Shown here: positions 44,825 through 56,397 of the stretch, in pieces | Numbering within the stretch: the stretch's first letter is position 1 | Layout of the letters: the number at the start of each line of letters is the position of its first letter | NCBI RefSeq assembly: GCF_927904885.1 | Contig: NZ_CAKMNW010000065.1 | Span: forward strand, 1-56,451 | Direction: 5' to 3' | Length of the DNA: 56,451 nucleotides | DNA from: Candidatus Nitrotoga sp. M5 | GTDB taxonomy: Bacteria > Pseudomonadota > Gammaproteobacteria > Burkholderiales > Gallionellaceae | Program-made: the position numbers and the translations under genes | Notes under the pieces: model-generated | Database searches by the model: none | What the model saw: only the letters and a program-made list of their open reading frames with translations | What the model was told of the DNA's origin: nothing

Positions 44825-44854
44825 CCAATATGTCAGCAGCTCAAAGTTTGTCAA
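44825..44854 (-). promoter_or_regulatory. rplJ promoter
   Basis: Minus-strand TTGACA (44849-44854) with a -10-like CATATT (44827-44832, 16 bases spacing) or TATTGG (44825-44830, 18 bases). It stands just upstream of the L10 leader, the location of the rplJ promoter in E. coli. Confidence 0.55.
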
Positions 44855-44971
44855 CAGCATAACGAGCTGATCAATCATGCCGCACAACTTGTATTGCACC
44901 AATACCCAGCGCTATATTATGCGAAAGACTACTCCAAATTTATACCACCAGAGCAATGAGCAAAAAAACAA

Positions 44972-45667
44972 TTATCCTGCCAAACTGGCCTGCTCAATGC
45001 GAATACCCACACCCATTGTACTGGAAACAGACACCTTCTTAAGGTACACACCCTTAGCAGCGGCTGGCCTTGCTTTGTTTAACGCGTCAACCAGTGCCAG
45101 CAAATTCTCACGTAGCGCCTCCATAGCAAATGAAGCGCGTCCTATCGTACACTGCACAACACCATTCTTGTCGGTGCGGTACTGAACCTGACCAGCCTTT
45201 GCATTTTTCACGGCGCCAGCCACATCAACGGAAACCGTGCCCACCTTAGGATTAGGCATCAATCCACGCGGACCAAGAATCTGACCTAGCTGACCAACAA
45301 TGCGCATAGCATCAGGAGAGGCTATCACAACATCAAAATCCATATTGCCAGCCTTAATACTTTCAGCCAAATCTTCGAAACCCACCACATCCGCACCAGC
45401 CGATTTGGCTTCTTCAGCCTTGGCCCCTTGAGCAAATACAGCAACACGCACAGCCTTACCAGTCCCCTTGGGCAGCACTACAGCACCACGTACCAATTGA
45501 TCGGATTTACGAGCATCTATGCCCAAATTGACTGCAATATCGATAGACTCATCGAATTTGGCCTTAGCGGTTTCTTTTGCCAAATCCAGCGCCTCATTCA
45601 CTGCGTACAGTTTGTTACGATCAACCTTAGCAATCAACACTTTATAACGCTTAGAAACATGTGCCAT
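44972..45667 (-). CDS. rplA: 50S ribosomal protein L1
   Basis: E-site stalk protein (231 residues) and repressor of the rplKA messenger. [18 protein letters not shown] start; the frame extends 22 codons into rplK without support. [23 protein letters not shown] is diagnostic. It begins one base after rplK ends. Confidence 0.98.
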   Translation of the reverse strand: MAHVSKRYKVLIAKVDRNKLYAVNEALDLAKETAKAKFDESIDIAVNLGIDARKSDQLVRGAVVLPKGTGKAVRVAVFAQGAKAEEAKSAGADVVGFEDLAESIKAGNMDFDVVIASPDAMRIVGQLGQILGPRGLMPNPKVGTVSVDVAGAVKNAKAGQVQYRTDKNGVVQCTIGRASFAMEALRENLLALVDALNKARPAAAKGVYLKKVSVSSTMGVGIRIEQASLAG

Positions 45668-45668
45668 G

Positions 45669-46100
45669 CTATACGCCCTCCACAACAATACCCATACTTC
45701 GGGCGCTACCAGCAATAGTGCGCACCGCCGCATCCATGTCAGCAGCGGTCAAATCAGGCATCTTGGCGGTTGCAATTTCTTCTGCTTGCTGACGGGTCAA
45801 CTTACCAACCTTGTCTGTATGCGGCTTGGGACTCCCCTTCTGCACACCTACCGCCTTCTTTATCAGAATGGTTGCAGGTGGAGTTTTCATCACAAATGTA
45901 AAACTTTTGTCTGCATAAGCCGTAATTACCACCGGAATTGGCAAACCTGGCTCCACACCCTGCGTCTGAGCATTAAAAGCTTTACAGAACTCCATTATAT
46001 TCAAGCCACGTTGACCTAACGCTGGACCGATAGGTGGACTGGGATTTGCCTTACCAGCAGGAACTTGCAACTTAATAAACCCTATTATCTTCTTTGCCAC
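45669..46100 (-). CDS. rplK: 50S ribosomal protein L11
   Basis: GTPase-centre protein binding 23S rRNA (143 residues). [20 protein letters not shown] and [19 protein letters not shown] with the proline switch are present, as is the C-terminal rRNA-binding domain ending [13 protein letters not shown]. Confidence 0.98.
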   Translation of the reverse strand: MAKKIIGFIKLQVPAGKANPSPPIGPALGQRGLNIMEFCKAFNAQTQGVEPGLPIPVVITAYADKSFTFVMKTPPATILIKKAVGVQKGSPKPHTDKVGKLTRQQAEEIATAKMPDLTAADMDAAVRTIAGSARSMGIVVEGV

Positions 46101-46223
46101 AACACTCTCCCTATGGGTTCATGCGGACGCAATTGCGCCCTCCCCGATTAACCAGAAAAAAGGAAGACGAACAAGATAAGACGCCTGCAATCGACGCTCT
46201 TTAAATCGGTTCGCCTTACCTTA

Positions 46224-46757
46224 TCAAGCCTTCTCTACCTGACCGAAATCCAACTCCACAGGCGTAGATCGACCAAAAATAGTCACGGCCACCCGCAACT
46301 TACTTTTATCGTAATTAACATCTTCCACCACACCGTGAAAATCAGTAAATGGACCATCCTTGACACGCACCGCCTCACCTACCTCAAACAACACTTTAGG
46401 TCTTGGCTTTTCCACACCGGCTTGCATTTGGTGCATTATATTTTGCACTTCTTTTTCGCTTATGGGAGTAGGCTTCATTGCCGAACCGCCCAAAAAACCG
46501 GTAACTTTAGGCGTACTTTTAACAAGATGCCAACTTTCATCGGTCATTGCCATCTCAACCAGCACATACCCAGGGAAAAACTTACGCTCACTAATGTTCT
46601 TCTGACCCAGCTTCAGCTCCACAACCTCTTCCACCGGCACCAATATCTGACCGAACTGATCCTCCAAACCCGCGCGTTGAATTCGCTCTGGCAACGCACG
46701 CTGCACGTATTTTTCAAACTGAGAATACGTATGAACAACATACCAACGCTTGGACAC
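46224..46757 (-). CDS. nusG: Transcription termination/antitermination protein NusG
   Basis: A 177-residue factor linking RNA polymerase to Rho or the ribosome. NGN domain with [15 protein letters not shown] and PGYVLVEM, and a C-terminal KOW domain ([22 protein letters not shown]). Start codon is GTG, overlapping the secE TAG by one base. Confidence 0.98.
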   Translation of the reverse strand: MSKRWYVVHTYSQFEKYVQRALPERIQRAGLEDQFGQILVPVEEVVELKLGQKNISERKFFPGYVLVEMAMTDESWHLVKSTPKVTGFLGGSAMKPTPISEKEVQNIMHQMQAGVEKPRPKVLFEVGEAVRVKDGPFTDFHGVVEDVNYDKSKLRVAVTIFGRSTPVELDFGQVEKA

Positions 46758-47101
46758 TATTCACGCCCCATTAATTTATTAACAACCAATAACAAGCTGG
46801 CATCAACCGCCCACAAAAATAATGCCATTACAACCGCGAACAGAAGCACCACCCCTGTAGTCTGCACCGTCTCTTTGCGTGATGGCCATACCACACGCTT
46901 AGCCTCTGCCACGGATTCCGTACCAAACGCAAATAAACGCTTACCTGGCTCGGTCATCCAAACCATTACAGCAGCCATCGAAAACCCAAACAATACCGCA
47001 GCAAGCTTTACCACCGCAGCACTTTCGTGCAAAGCATAAAACCCCGCAATGCCCGCAACAACGAACATAAACGCAACAACCAATTTAATTTTATCCGCCA
47101 T
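46757..47101 (-). CDS. secE: Protein translocase subunit SecE
   Basis: Inner membrane translocon clamp (114 residues) with three predicted membrane helices, as in E. coli. The conserved cytoplasmic [17 protein letters not shown] segment precedes the last helix. ATG 47101 is used; upstream extension would run into tRNA-Trp. Confidence 0.95.
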   Translation of the reverse strand: MADKIKLVVAFMFVVAGIAGFYALHESAAVVKLAAVLFGFSMAAVMVWMTEPGKRLFAFGTESVAEAKRVVWPSRKETVQTTGVVLLFAVVMALFLWAVDASLLLVVNKLMGRE

Positions 47102-47134
47102 GCGCAATTTGCCCGTCTTTCCTGATGATTTAAC

Positions 47135-47210
47135 TGGCAGGCCAGGAGGGTTTCGAACCCCCAACCCTCGGTTTTGGAGACCGATACTCTACCAATTGAG
47201 CTACTGGCCT
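47135..47210 (-). tRNA. tRNA-Trp (anticodon CCA)
   Basis: A 76-base cloverleaf with acceptor AGGCCAG/CTGGCCT, discriminator G and encoded CCA. The anticodon loop CTCCAAA lies between TCGGT and ACCGA. Its position between tuf and secE is common in Proteobacteria. Confidence 0.97.
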
Positions 47211-47289
47211 AATTTTTTAAACGGGAACAGCAAACTAATCAAGATGATGAACCTTCTATTTGAACGCCCCACCCTCTTTACCGCCACCA

Positions 47290-48480
47290 CTACTCAATCA
47301 CTTTAGCCACCACACCAGCGCCAACGGTCCGGCCACCTTCACGTATCGCGAATCGAAGCCCCTCTTCCATCGCTATCGGGGCAATCAAATTGACCGTCAC
47401 CGACACATTGTCTCCTGGCATTACCATTTCAGTTCCCGATGGCAATTCAACTGCACCCGTTACGTCGGTTGTGCGGAAGTAAAATTGCGGACGGTAACCT
47501 TGAAAGAACGGCGTATGGCGACCACCCTCATCTTTACTGAGAACGTAAATCTCGGCCGTGAATTTGGTATGCGGCGTAATGGAACCAGGCTTAGCCAAAA
47601 CTTGACCGCGCTCAACATCCTCACGCTTGGTACCACGCAACAATATACCTACGTTATCACCCGCCTGCCCCTGATCAAGCAACTTGCGGAACATTTCTAC
47701 GCCCGTACATATGGTTTTAACAGTGGGCTTAAGACCGATAATTTCAATTTCCTCACCCACTTTAACGACACCACGCTCCACCCGGCCAGTCACAACTGTG
47801 CCACGACCAGATATGGAAAAAACGTCTTCGACAGGCATCAGGAAGGTACCATCCATGACACGCATTGGCTGACTTATATGAGAATCTAGCGCCTCTGCCA
47901 AACGTATAATGGATGGCTCACCAATCTCGGATTGATCACCCTGCAAAGCTTTGAGCGCACTACCAATAATGATAGGGGTATCATCACCAGGAAAATCATA
48001 CTTAGACAGCAGCTCACGCACCTCCATCTCCACCAGCTCCAGCAGCTCTGGATCATCAACCATGTCTGCCTTGTTCATATAGACAATGATGTAAGGCACG
48101 CCCACTTGTCGCGCCAAAAGGATATGCTCCCGTGTTTGCGGCATAGGACCGTCCGCAGCAGACACAACCAATATTGCGCCATCCATCTGCGCCGCACCGG
48201 TAATCATGTTCTTAATGTAATCCGCGTGACCTGGACAGTCCACATGCGCGTAGTGCCGAGTTTCTGTCTCATACTCAACGTGAGAGGTGTTAATGGTGAT
48301 GCCGCGCGCCTTTTCTTCAGGCGCCGCGTCAATCTGGTCGTAACCTTTCGCCACCCCGCCAAATTTCTTTGACAGCACTGTAGTTATTGCTGCAGTCAGG
48401 GTTGTTTTGCCATGATCAACGTGACCAATTGTGCCTACATTTATGTGCGGCTTGGTACGATCAAATTTACTCTTTGCCAT
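47290..48480 (-). CDS. tuf: Elongation factor Tu, copy 2
   Basis: Same 396-residue protein as the copy at 30770. The DNA matches line by line at a constant offset of 16520 up to the last codons, where this copy ends AAA-GTG-ATT-GAG-TAG. Upstream and downstream flanks are unrelated. It belongs to the tRNA-tufB-secE-nusG segment. Confidence 0.98.
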   Translation of the reverse strand: MAKSKFDRTKPHINVGTIGHVDHGKTTLTAAITTVLSKKFGGVAKGYDQIDAAPEEKARGITINTSHVEYETETRHYAHVDCPGHADYIKNMITGAAQMDGAILVVSAADGPMPQTREHILLARQVGVPYIIVYMNKADMVDDPELLELVEMEVRELLSKYDFPGDDTPIIIGSALKALQGDQSEIGEPSIIRLAEALDSHISQPMRVMDGTFLMPVEDVFSISGRGTVVTGRVERGVVKVGEEIEIIGLKPTVKTICTGVEMFRKLLDQGQAGDNVGILLRGTKREDVERGQVLAKPGSITPHTKFTAEIYVLSKDEGGRHTPFFQGYRPQFYFRTTDVTGAVELPSGTEMVMPGDNVSVTVNLIAPIAMEEGLRFAIREGGRTVGAGVVAKVIE

Positions 48481-48530
48481 GATTTTTCCTCATCAACACC
48501 GAATTAACAAAAGTATCTGAACAAGCTATT

Positions 48531-48605
<75 letters not shown>

Positions 48606-48615
48606 CAACTCAAAC

Positions 48616-48689
48616 TGGAGCGGGTGAAGGGAATCGAACCCTCGTCGTAAGTTTGGAAAACTTCTGCTCTACCATTGAGCTACACCCGC
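48616..48689 (-). tRNA. tRNA-Gly (anticodon TCC)
   Basis: A 74-base cloverleaf; acceptor GCGGGTG/CACCCGC, anticodon loop TTTCCAA, T-arm GGGTTCGATTCCC, encoded CCA. Confidence 0.97.
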
Positions 48690-48791
48690 ACGATTTATAC
48701 CGCCAAAATGACGCGCAACTGAGCACAACCCACCACTCAGCCCAGCCCAATCTAGCCGCCAAACTTATAATAATCTTTACACACAATAAAC

Positions 48792-48876
<85 letters not shown>

Positions 48877-48889
48877 AAATGAACAGATG

Positions 48890-48918
48890 ATTATCCATTC
48901 TCTTGCCCTCGCTGTCAA
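48890..48918 (-). promoter_or_regulatory. Promoter of the tRNA-tuf operon
   Basis: Minus-strand TTGACA (48913-48918) and GATAAT (48890-48895), 17 bases apart: a near-consensus sigma-70 promoter, with the start about 7-8 bases before the mature tRNA-Tyr. Confidence 0.8.
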
Positions 48919-49444
48919 TGATTCTTTAACTCCCAACAGCAATATTTTTACAAAATATGAATTATCGTCTGCAGTGTTGTCTCGATGCTTCTTCTTGTTA
49001 CTTGACGACACTTCAAGTGTTAAGCATACGTCAAACGGCGACCAGGTACGTAAACACTAAGAACACCACATGCAATGGCAGCATCGTGTTGACCTATTTG
49101 TAGCGCGTCAATGCCAAATGCACATGCTAAAAGTATCTTGATAACCCAATTGGCCTGGCAACACGCATGGCAGAAGCGGCATGGAACTCCTAAATAATGC
49201 CTCCCAAAGCCAGCAGGAAATTAAGCATCATCATTAATCGCATTCAAAACATCACCACCTACACAACCAACTCAAATAATGGATAGTGAAATTTCATGAT
49301 GTTACAACGCGGTATTTGAAAAGCAATCCGGACTGGCGAAGATTGATTTGTCATTTCGGCCGATATATCACGCCAACAACCTGCTTTATCGAATCTTTTT
49401 GAAAGCACGCCGTTCCAACAGGTGATTAGGACATCACCTTTTTA
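48919..49444. other. Intergenic region without a supported gene
   Basis: About 500 bases between the tRNA promoter and the antiporter gene. Frames are interrupted; no family recognised. It ends in the hairpin at 49420-49439. Confidence 0.4.
49420..49439. terminator. Hairpin after the antiporter gene
   Basis: AGGTGAT (49420-49426) and ATCACCT (49433-49439) form a 7-bp stem with a 6-base loop. The T-run follows on the plus strand, while the antiporter is transcribed on the minus strand, so it may act in either direction. Confidence 0.4.
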
Positions 49445-51415
49445 TCATCCCTCGCGCAAATGCTTTTTCGCCGCTTCCAAATGCTTCGGCTGACCGAGCA
49501 GTACTAGTACGTCACCAGATTTGATTATCATATCGCCCACTGGCTCATTGCCTCGCACGTTGTGGCGGCGTACCGCATTTACTTCTACAGATAATTCGGC
49601 CAGATTTATTTCATCAAGCGTCTTACCCACGGCGGCATCGCACTCTCCCAGCAACACACTATGAAAACGCGGCTGTATGTTTTCCATGTCTTCACCCGCC
49701 ACATTCGCAGCAGTTCGAAAGTAAGTACTGAACATGCTATAGCGGCGCGCCCTGTTTTCCTGAAGACGGCGGACAACACGGTTAAGTGGTACGCCAGACA
49801 TAAGCAGTGCTTGCGACGCCAGCATCACACTGCCTTCAAGTACATCTGCTACAACTTCGGATGCTCCAGCCTGTTTTAGTGCCTCGATATGGGTCTCGTC
49901 GGCACTTCGAACCACCACTGGCAAATCGGGCCGCAGTTCATTAACCAAGTGTAAAATTTTTAGCGCAGAATGAGTATCGTTGTAAGTAACAACTAGAGTT
50001 TTAGCGCGCATTAACCCGGCCGCCAAAAGCACTTCTCGCTTGGCGGCATCACCATACACCACGTTTTCGCCCGCTGCAGCCGCCTCGTGTACTCTGCGCG
50101 AGTCGAGATCGAGCACAATGAATTGAACATTTTCCTGCTTCATAAAGCGTGCCAACGACTGCCCACTTCTCCCGTAACCGCAAATAATGATATTCGTATC
50201 GACGGAGATGCTTTGAACCGCTATTTGATGTATCTGCATGGCGCGGTTCATCCATTCTGAGGGCGCAATGCGCCGCACAATAGCTTCGGTATACTGAATT
50301 AGAAAAGGCGCAGCCAGCATAGAGAGGAGCATAGTATTCAAGATAATTTGCACTGCAGCGGGAGATAGTAGATTTACCCCGCTTGCCAAGGTTAATAGCA
50401 CGAAGCCGAATTCACCAGCTTGCGCCAAACCCAGACTACTACGAATCGCCACTCCCCAATCACCGGAAAAACTACGTGCCAATAATGCCACCACAGTAAA
50501 TTTAATCAGAATTAAGCACAGTAACAACAGAAGTACCCAGCCAATATTGACAAACATTTCACCGAGATCCAGCATCATGCCCACGGTAACAAAAAATAGA
50601 CCCATTAGTACATCGCGGAACGGTTTTATGTCATCTTCAACTTGATAGCGGTATTCAGTTTCAGCAATTAAAATACCGGCTACAAATGCCCCTAGCGCCA
50701 ACGATAACCCAACAAATTCAGTAAAATAGGCAAGTCCTAGCGTGATAAGAAGCACGTTGAGCATAAACAGCTCGGAAGATTTTTGCCGCGCCACTACATG
50801 AAACCAAGATCGCATCACACGCTGTCCGAAAAACAGCAGCACAGCTAGGACTATTGCAGCTTTAAGCAGTGCGAGGGAGAGTGTGAAAGGCAGGTCGCCT
50901 GGTGGACTCGCCAAAGCTGGAATGATTATAAGAAACGGCACTACAGCCAAATCCTGAAATAGCAACACACCGATGATCTGTTGACCATGTGGTGTATTCA
51001 TAGCAGCGCGTTCGACAAGCATCTTGCTTACAATAGCGGTGGATGACATCGCGAGCACGCAGCCAATAGCTAAGCTTGCACGCCAATCAAATCCAGCCAG
51101 CCAGCCAGCTGCCGTAATCAACAAAAGAGTTATCATCACCTGCGCGCCACCCAGGCCAAATACCGTACGTTTCATTTTGTGGAGACGCGCAAGGCTGAAT
51201 TCAAGGCCGATGCTGAACATTAGAAATACCAAGCCAAATTCCGCCAGATGGCGCGTGCTTGGCGTATCTGGTATCCAGCCAAGCGCATGCGGACCGATCA
51301 AAATACCCACGGTCAAATAGCCCAACACTACAGGCAATTGCAACACACGGCATACCACCACCACACCTACAGCAACGGCAAGCAAAATTAGGACGAGCTG
51401 TAGCGAATCGGTCAT
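49445..51415 (-). CDS. Monovalent cation:proton antiporter, KefB/YbaL type
   Basis: A 656-residue CPA2 family inner-membrane protein that probably exchanges K+ (or Na+) for H+. The first 380 residues hold about 12 membrane helices, including EFGLVFLMFSIGLEFS and the AGEFGFVLL helix. An N-terminal RCK (TrkA-N) domain follows with ICGYGRSGQSLARF and a conserved DLD end to the strand, then a TrkA-C domain (about 560-650) ending in SGDVLVLLGQPKHLE. KefB-like proteins are gated by NAD(H) or glutathione adducts; YbaL-like ones by other cues. I cannot choose between them. Confidence 0.85.
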   Translation of the reverse strand: MTDSLQLVLILLAVAVGVVVVCRVLQLPVVLGYLTVGILIGPHALGWIPDTPSTRHLAEFGLVFLMFSIGLEFSLARLHKMKRTVFGLGGAQVMITLLLITAAGWLAGFDWRASLAIGCVLAMSSTAIVSKMLVERAAMNTPHGQQIIGVLLFQDLAVVPFLIIIPALASPPGDLPFTLSLALLKAAIVLAVLLFFGQRVMRSWFHVVARQKSSELFMLNVLLITLGLAYFTEFVGLSLALGAFVAGILIAETEYRYQVEDDIKPFRDVLMGLFFVTVGMMLDLGEMFVNIGWVLLLLLCLILIKFTVVALLARSFSGDWGVAIRSSLGLAQAGEFGFVLLTLASGVNLLSPAAVQIILNTMLLSMLAAPFLIQYTEAIVRRIAPSEWMNRAMQIHQIAVQSISVDTNIIICGYGRSGQSLARFMKQENVQFIVLDLDSRRVHEAAAAGENVVYGDAAKREVLLAAGLMRAKTLVVTYNDTHSALKILHLVNELRPDLPVVVRSADETHIEALKQAGASEVVADVLEGSVMLASQALLMSGVPLNRVVRRLQENRARRYSMFSTYFRTAANVAGEDMENIQPRFHSVLLGECDAAVGKTLDEINLAELSVEVNAVRRHNVRGNEPVGDMIIKSGDVLVLLGQPKHLEAAKKHLREG

Positions 51416-51908
51416 GTGCGTATCAAATAAGTGAGCTGGTTAATCATCGACTCTAACGCACCCGAACGCAGGTAAGAATGGAAGCAATCGAGCACATCGA
51501 GATCTTTAAATATGGCCGACAGCGGAAATAGAAGCAACTTGACTACGTGTCATTCGCCGCTTCCACGCAGCGATATTGTGTAATTTAAATCAGTTAGCAG
51601 CATAATCAATCGAAACTCCGCTTTTGTTAACTAGCTTCAATTAACCATCTTAGGAATTGCTCGCAGAAAATGAACATCGACACGCTTTGTTCCATTTGGA
51701 AATAACTGATCAGATCATCTATGCTATTGAAAATAAATGCCTTGATCAATATCTCACTGTTTTCAGATTTACAATATTACCAGACAAGAAATATAAGGTG
51801 GAGCTTTCCAACATCTCGCTATTGATCTGTTAAGTAACAACAGTAACAAACAAACCGAGTGGGTGGACATAGTCGTCACGCCCAAATTCTGTTGAACAAC
51901 GCTTATGC
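51416..51908. other. Intergenic region upstream of tRNA-Leu
   Basis: No ORF with recognisable content and no repeat. It should carry the promoter of the antiporter on the minus strand; none is clear. Confidence 0.4.
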
Positions 51909-51937
51909 TTGATGAAGGCTCCTGTTTCATGGATAAT
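51909..51937 (+). promoter_or_regulatory. Promoter of tRNA-Leu
   Basis: TTGATG (51909-51914) and GATAAT (51932-51937) with a 17-base spacer; transcription would begin about 8 bases before the tRNA. Confidence 0.7.
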
Positions 51938-51951
51938 CTCAAACTTAACAT

Positions 51952-52038
51952 GCCGGGATGGCGGAATTGGTAGACGCGCCGGACTCAAAATCCGGTGCTG
52001 GTAACAGTGTGAGGGTTCGAGTCCCTCTCCCGGCACCA
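51952..52038 (+). tRNA. tRNA-Leu (anticodon CAA)
   Basis: An 87-base class II tRNA: acceptor GCCGGGA/TCCCGGC, anticodon stem CCGGA/TCCGG with loop CTCAAAA, long variable arm, T-arm GGGTTCGAGTCCC and encoded CCA. Confidence 0.97.
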
Positions 52039-52147
52039 TATTTAAATTAATTATCAAACTATTCATCCAAAGAATAATCCAAGTATTAATGGTGTTGGCA
52101 TTAAGTAATGTTAACAAAATACACTAAATCTTAATGCTGGAATTTAC

Positions 52148-52292
52148 ATGCAACGGTTGTCCACATTGATCGCTTCTGTATTTGCTATTGCTTCTTCTAT
52201 GCTGTACCACTGACACAGCTGCCCCTGCTAAAACAGCCTATGAAGCTGACAACAAAAAGCTCACAAACTGCTCGCACGGCCAATTAGCTGTG
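52148..52292 (+). pseudogene. Broken small secreted alanine-rich protein gene
   Basis: The ATG opens MQRLSTLIASVFAIASSM, a typical Sec signal peptide, but a TGA follows after 22 codons. A neighbouring frame then continues TDTAAPAKTAYEADNKK, as expected of the small Ala/Lys-rich periplasmic proteins common in betaproteobacteria. One or two small frameshifts would restore a short protein. Function unknown. Confidence 0.4.
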
Positions 52293-52399
52293 TAAGTTTG
52301 AAACTTGCGTAGGCAATACTGCGATTATTATTCCACCCAGCATTCCAGTTAAAACACACTATCTTGAAGATCGGCATATAAAATTTTCTAAATTAATGT

Positions 52400-52786
52400 T
52401 ATGCCATCTATCCGTTATAGAGTTGAGACTGCATATTTCTTCTAAATCAAGGAACATACCCTGTTGTTCAACCAATCTGCTTATCATCTGGAACCCAATG
52501 CTACTCTGCTAGATACAGCAATCCGTAACATACCGGAAGAATCAGCTCGCAGATTTAAACCCCTGTATCTAGTGGGCACTTTCCATTGGTATGCGTTAGT
52601 GCACGTCGCCATAACTCTGCGCGCCGCTTTCACTGAACGCAGACTTAATTCGTACAATCTAGAATGACAGCGGAAGAAATCCATGCCAACTGCATTCGCC
52701 ACCGTAGCTCACTATTACTAAGCTACGAAGAGAATTGTCTTCGTGGCCAACGTTACACTCTGGATCGTCTGATTCTTTATGTCTAA
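52400..52786 (+). pseudogene. Decayed Nudix hydrolase (NudJ-like) in front of mnmA
   Basis: Frame pieces match the Nudix protein that usually precedes mnmA in betaproteobacteria. LFNQSAYHLEPNATLLDTAI (about 52464-52520) is the Nudix box entry, but the expected Gly is Tyr and the Gly-Glu of the usual EPGES run is Ala-Thr-like; EESARRFKPLYLVGTFHW follows. After a frameshift, MTAEEIHANCIRHRS...[13 protein letters not shown] (52664-52786) is the family C-terminus. A stop lies upstream of the box. The last codons overlap the mnmA start, preserving the old coupling. Confidence 0.7.
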
Positions 52787-53852
52787 AGGTTGTATTGTCG
52801 TCGGCATCTCCGGCGGAGTAGATTCCGCCGTTACCGCGCTACTGCTAAAACAGCAGGGCTATAACGTCATTGGCCTGTATATGAAAAACTGGGAAGATGA
52901 CGATAGTGACGAATTCTGTTCCTCTCGCCAAGACCTGATTGACGCAGTCTCTATTGCCGACACAATAGGTATCCCCATCGAAACGGTTAATTTCGCTAAG
53001 GAATACAAGGATCGCGTATTTAGCCATTTTTTGCACGAATACGCGGCTGGTCGCACCCCCAATCCAGACATCCTGTGCAATTCAGAAATAAAGTTTAAGG
53101 CTTTTTTGGAACACGCTATCAGTATCGGTGCGGACTCCATTGCCACAGGGCATTATGCGCAAATACGCGAGGTGGACGGCCACTATCACTTACTCAAGGC
53201 AATAGACAGTAGCAAGGATCAAAGTTATTTTTTATATCGCTTGACCCAGGCTCAATTGTCCAAAGCGATGTTCCCGCTTGGGATGATACTGAAATCGCAG
53301 GTGCGAGAAATTGCACGCCAACACAATTTATCCAACTACGCCAAAAAAGATAGTACTGGAATTTGCTTTATTGGCGAGCGGCCATTCCGCGAATTTCTTA
53401 ACCGCTACCTGCCAGTCCAACCTGGACCAATTTGCACGCTCGATGGTCAAATCGTCGGGGAACATATGGGCTTGTCGTTCTATACCATTGGCCAGCGTCA
53501 AGGCTTAGGCATTGGCGGGCAGGGCCTGCCTTGGTTCGTGGCAAACAAATGCATTGCAAATAATCACCTGATTGTAGTTCAAGGGCACGATCATCCAGCT
53601 TTGCTGACCACATCTCTGGAGGCAACAGAACTGCACTGGATCGAAAACCATATGCCTGATATTACGCGCGACTACACAGCTAAGATCCGCTATCGCCAAG
53701 CCGATGTAAGTTGTCACTTCAACGCGCTATCTGAAACCCTTGGCTGCTTTGAGTTTAGCGAAGCACAACGGGCTGTAACGCCAGGCCAATCGGTGGTAAT
53801 TTACGATGGCGAAATTTGTCTAGGTGGCGGCATCATTGCAAATAATCTGTAA
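52779..53852 (+). CDS. mnmA: tRNA-specific 2-thiouridylase
   Basis: A 357-residue enzyme that puts sulfur on U34 of tRNA-Lys, -Glu and -Gln, using ATP and a persulfide relay. PP-loop GISGGVDS at residues 9-16; the catalytic cysteines are C100 (NPDILCN) and C196 ([10 protein letters not shown]). The C-terminal beta domain is complete. Its ATG lies inside the end of the Nudix relic. Confidence 0.97.
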   Translation: MSKGCIVVGISGGVDSAVTALLLKQQGYNVIGLYMKNWEDDDSDEFCSSRQDLIDAVSIADTIGIPIETVNFAKEYKDRVFSHFLHEYAAGRTPNPDILCNSEIKFKAFLEHAISIGADSIATGHYAQIREVDGHYHLLKAIDSSKDQSYFLYRLTQAQLSKAMFPLGMILKSQVREIARQHNLSNYAKKDSTGICFIGERPFREFLNRYLPVQPGPICTLDGQIVGEHMGLSFYTIGQRQGLGIGGQGLPWFVANKCIANNHLIVVQGHDHPALLTTSLEATELHWIENHMPDITRDYTAKIRYRQADVSCHFNALSETLGCFEFSEAQRAVTPGQSVVIYDGEICLGGGIIANNL

Positions 53853-54039
53853 CGATGAAGGACAATCCAAACATCTTTTCTTTAAAGCCTCAATTCACTA
53901 ACTTGAATCCCTCCGTCAAGACAATTATGCTTAGAATTTTAAGAAGGTAGCTCTTCACATTCAGCGGAATGGCGCTCCCCCAGATTTGTTTTAGCCTTTT
54001 GTTGCTGATTAACTACATTTCTGGAACCGTATTTGTCCG
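53853..54039. other. Spacer between mnmA and the IS3 relic
   Basis: No gene or terminator recognised; it may contain remains of the IS3 orfA, but I cannot support that. Confidence 0.3.
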
Positions 54040-54715
54040 CAATGCATGCACCGCCTAGTGCATCGCTTAATATGCGAAGTGGATTTAAATCCGGTTTGGA
54101 AGAAGAAGTTTGTGAACACCTCCGGCAGCAAACACGATTTATCCGTGTCAAACACTTACTAAATCCTCAGTTTAGTCCTTCGGAGTCGAATCAGGCTTGG
54201 ACTTCAAGATATCGCTTAAATTCGCACCAAAATAGGTTGATTGTATTTGGTAACGGTGAAGGACTCGTATACACGCAAGACCATTGGGCTGGGCGATGAG
54301 TCCCACGATGCTAGCAACCTTAGTCTATCAGGCATTGCAGATGGCGATTGGACAGCGGCAAACAGCGGTTGGGTTGATATTGCATCAGATCAAGGATCAG
54401 TACGACAGCCACGAAAACAGACCTTGCTAATACTTCATGGCATCATATACAGCATGAGCCGCAAAGGGGAAGGTGGGGATAATGCAGTGATGGAACGTTT
54501 CTTCATGAGTTTGAAGATGGAGCGGGTGTGGCAACGGGAATATCCAAACCGGGTGGGCCCACTAATGAAGCGACGGAATACATTGTGGGATTCTATAACT
54601 GCACACGACAGCACGCCGTTTTGGGAAATGTAGCACCAACTGTTTACAAAGTACAGTTCGCAGCAAAACAACCTATCGAGGTGTCCGTAACTACTTGACC
54701 ACTGCATACCAGTGC
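54040..54715 (+). pseudogene. Decayed IS3-family transposase (orfB)
   Basis: Pieces in shifted frames match an IS3 OrfB integrase: LNPQFSPSESNQAWTS (about 54161-54207, just before the first catalytic Asp, which is lost), YLVTVKDSYTRKTIG, ASDQGSV (about 54385-54405, second Asp kept), SMSRKGEGGDNAVMERFF (about 54452-54505, catalytic Glu kept), and a tail resembling AAKQPIEVS (about 54660-54685). Several frameshifts and stops make it inactive. It lies between mnmA and purB. Confidence 0.7.
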
Positions 54716-54759
54716 TCGGATAACCTGCAGGAAAATTATTTACACCGATAATCAGTTAA

Positions 54760-56220
<1,461 letters not shown>

Positions 56221-56234
56221 CTCAGGTAGTTTAT

Positions 56235-56397
56235 CCCAGATAATCCATTAGACCTGATTCGTGCGATGACTTCGCATTCCCCCATTTGAAAAAGGGGGGC
56301 TAGGGGGGGGTTGAGCATTGCAGGAACACAAAAATCCCCCTCAATCCCCCTTTTTCAATGGGGGAGGCTGGTTAAATTGCCTAATGGATTATCCGGG
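56235..56397. mobile_element. 163-bp palindromic miniature element with target duplication
   Basis: Ends CCCAGATAATCC (left) and GGATTATCCGGG (right) are inverted copies with one mismatch, extending inward as ATTAG/CTAAT. The interior holds a second palindrome of C-rich and G-rich blocks (CCCCCATTTGAAAAAGGGGG and CCCCCTTTTTCAATGGGGG). The element is flanked by TTTAT at 56230-56234 and 56398-56402, suggesting a 5-bp target-site duplication. It probably also serves as the purB terminator. Confidence 0.6.

Noticed and set aside
46335..47039. 234-codon plus-strand ORF
   Set aside because: Lies antisense to nusG and secE, with composition typical of a reverse-strand shadow.
51830..52117. 95-codon minus-strand ORF
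   Set aside because: Crosses tRNA-Leu in antisense; chance frame.
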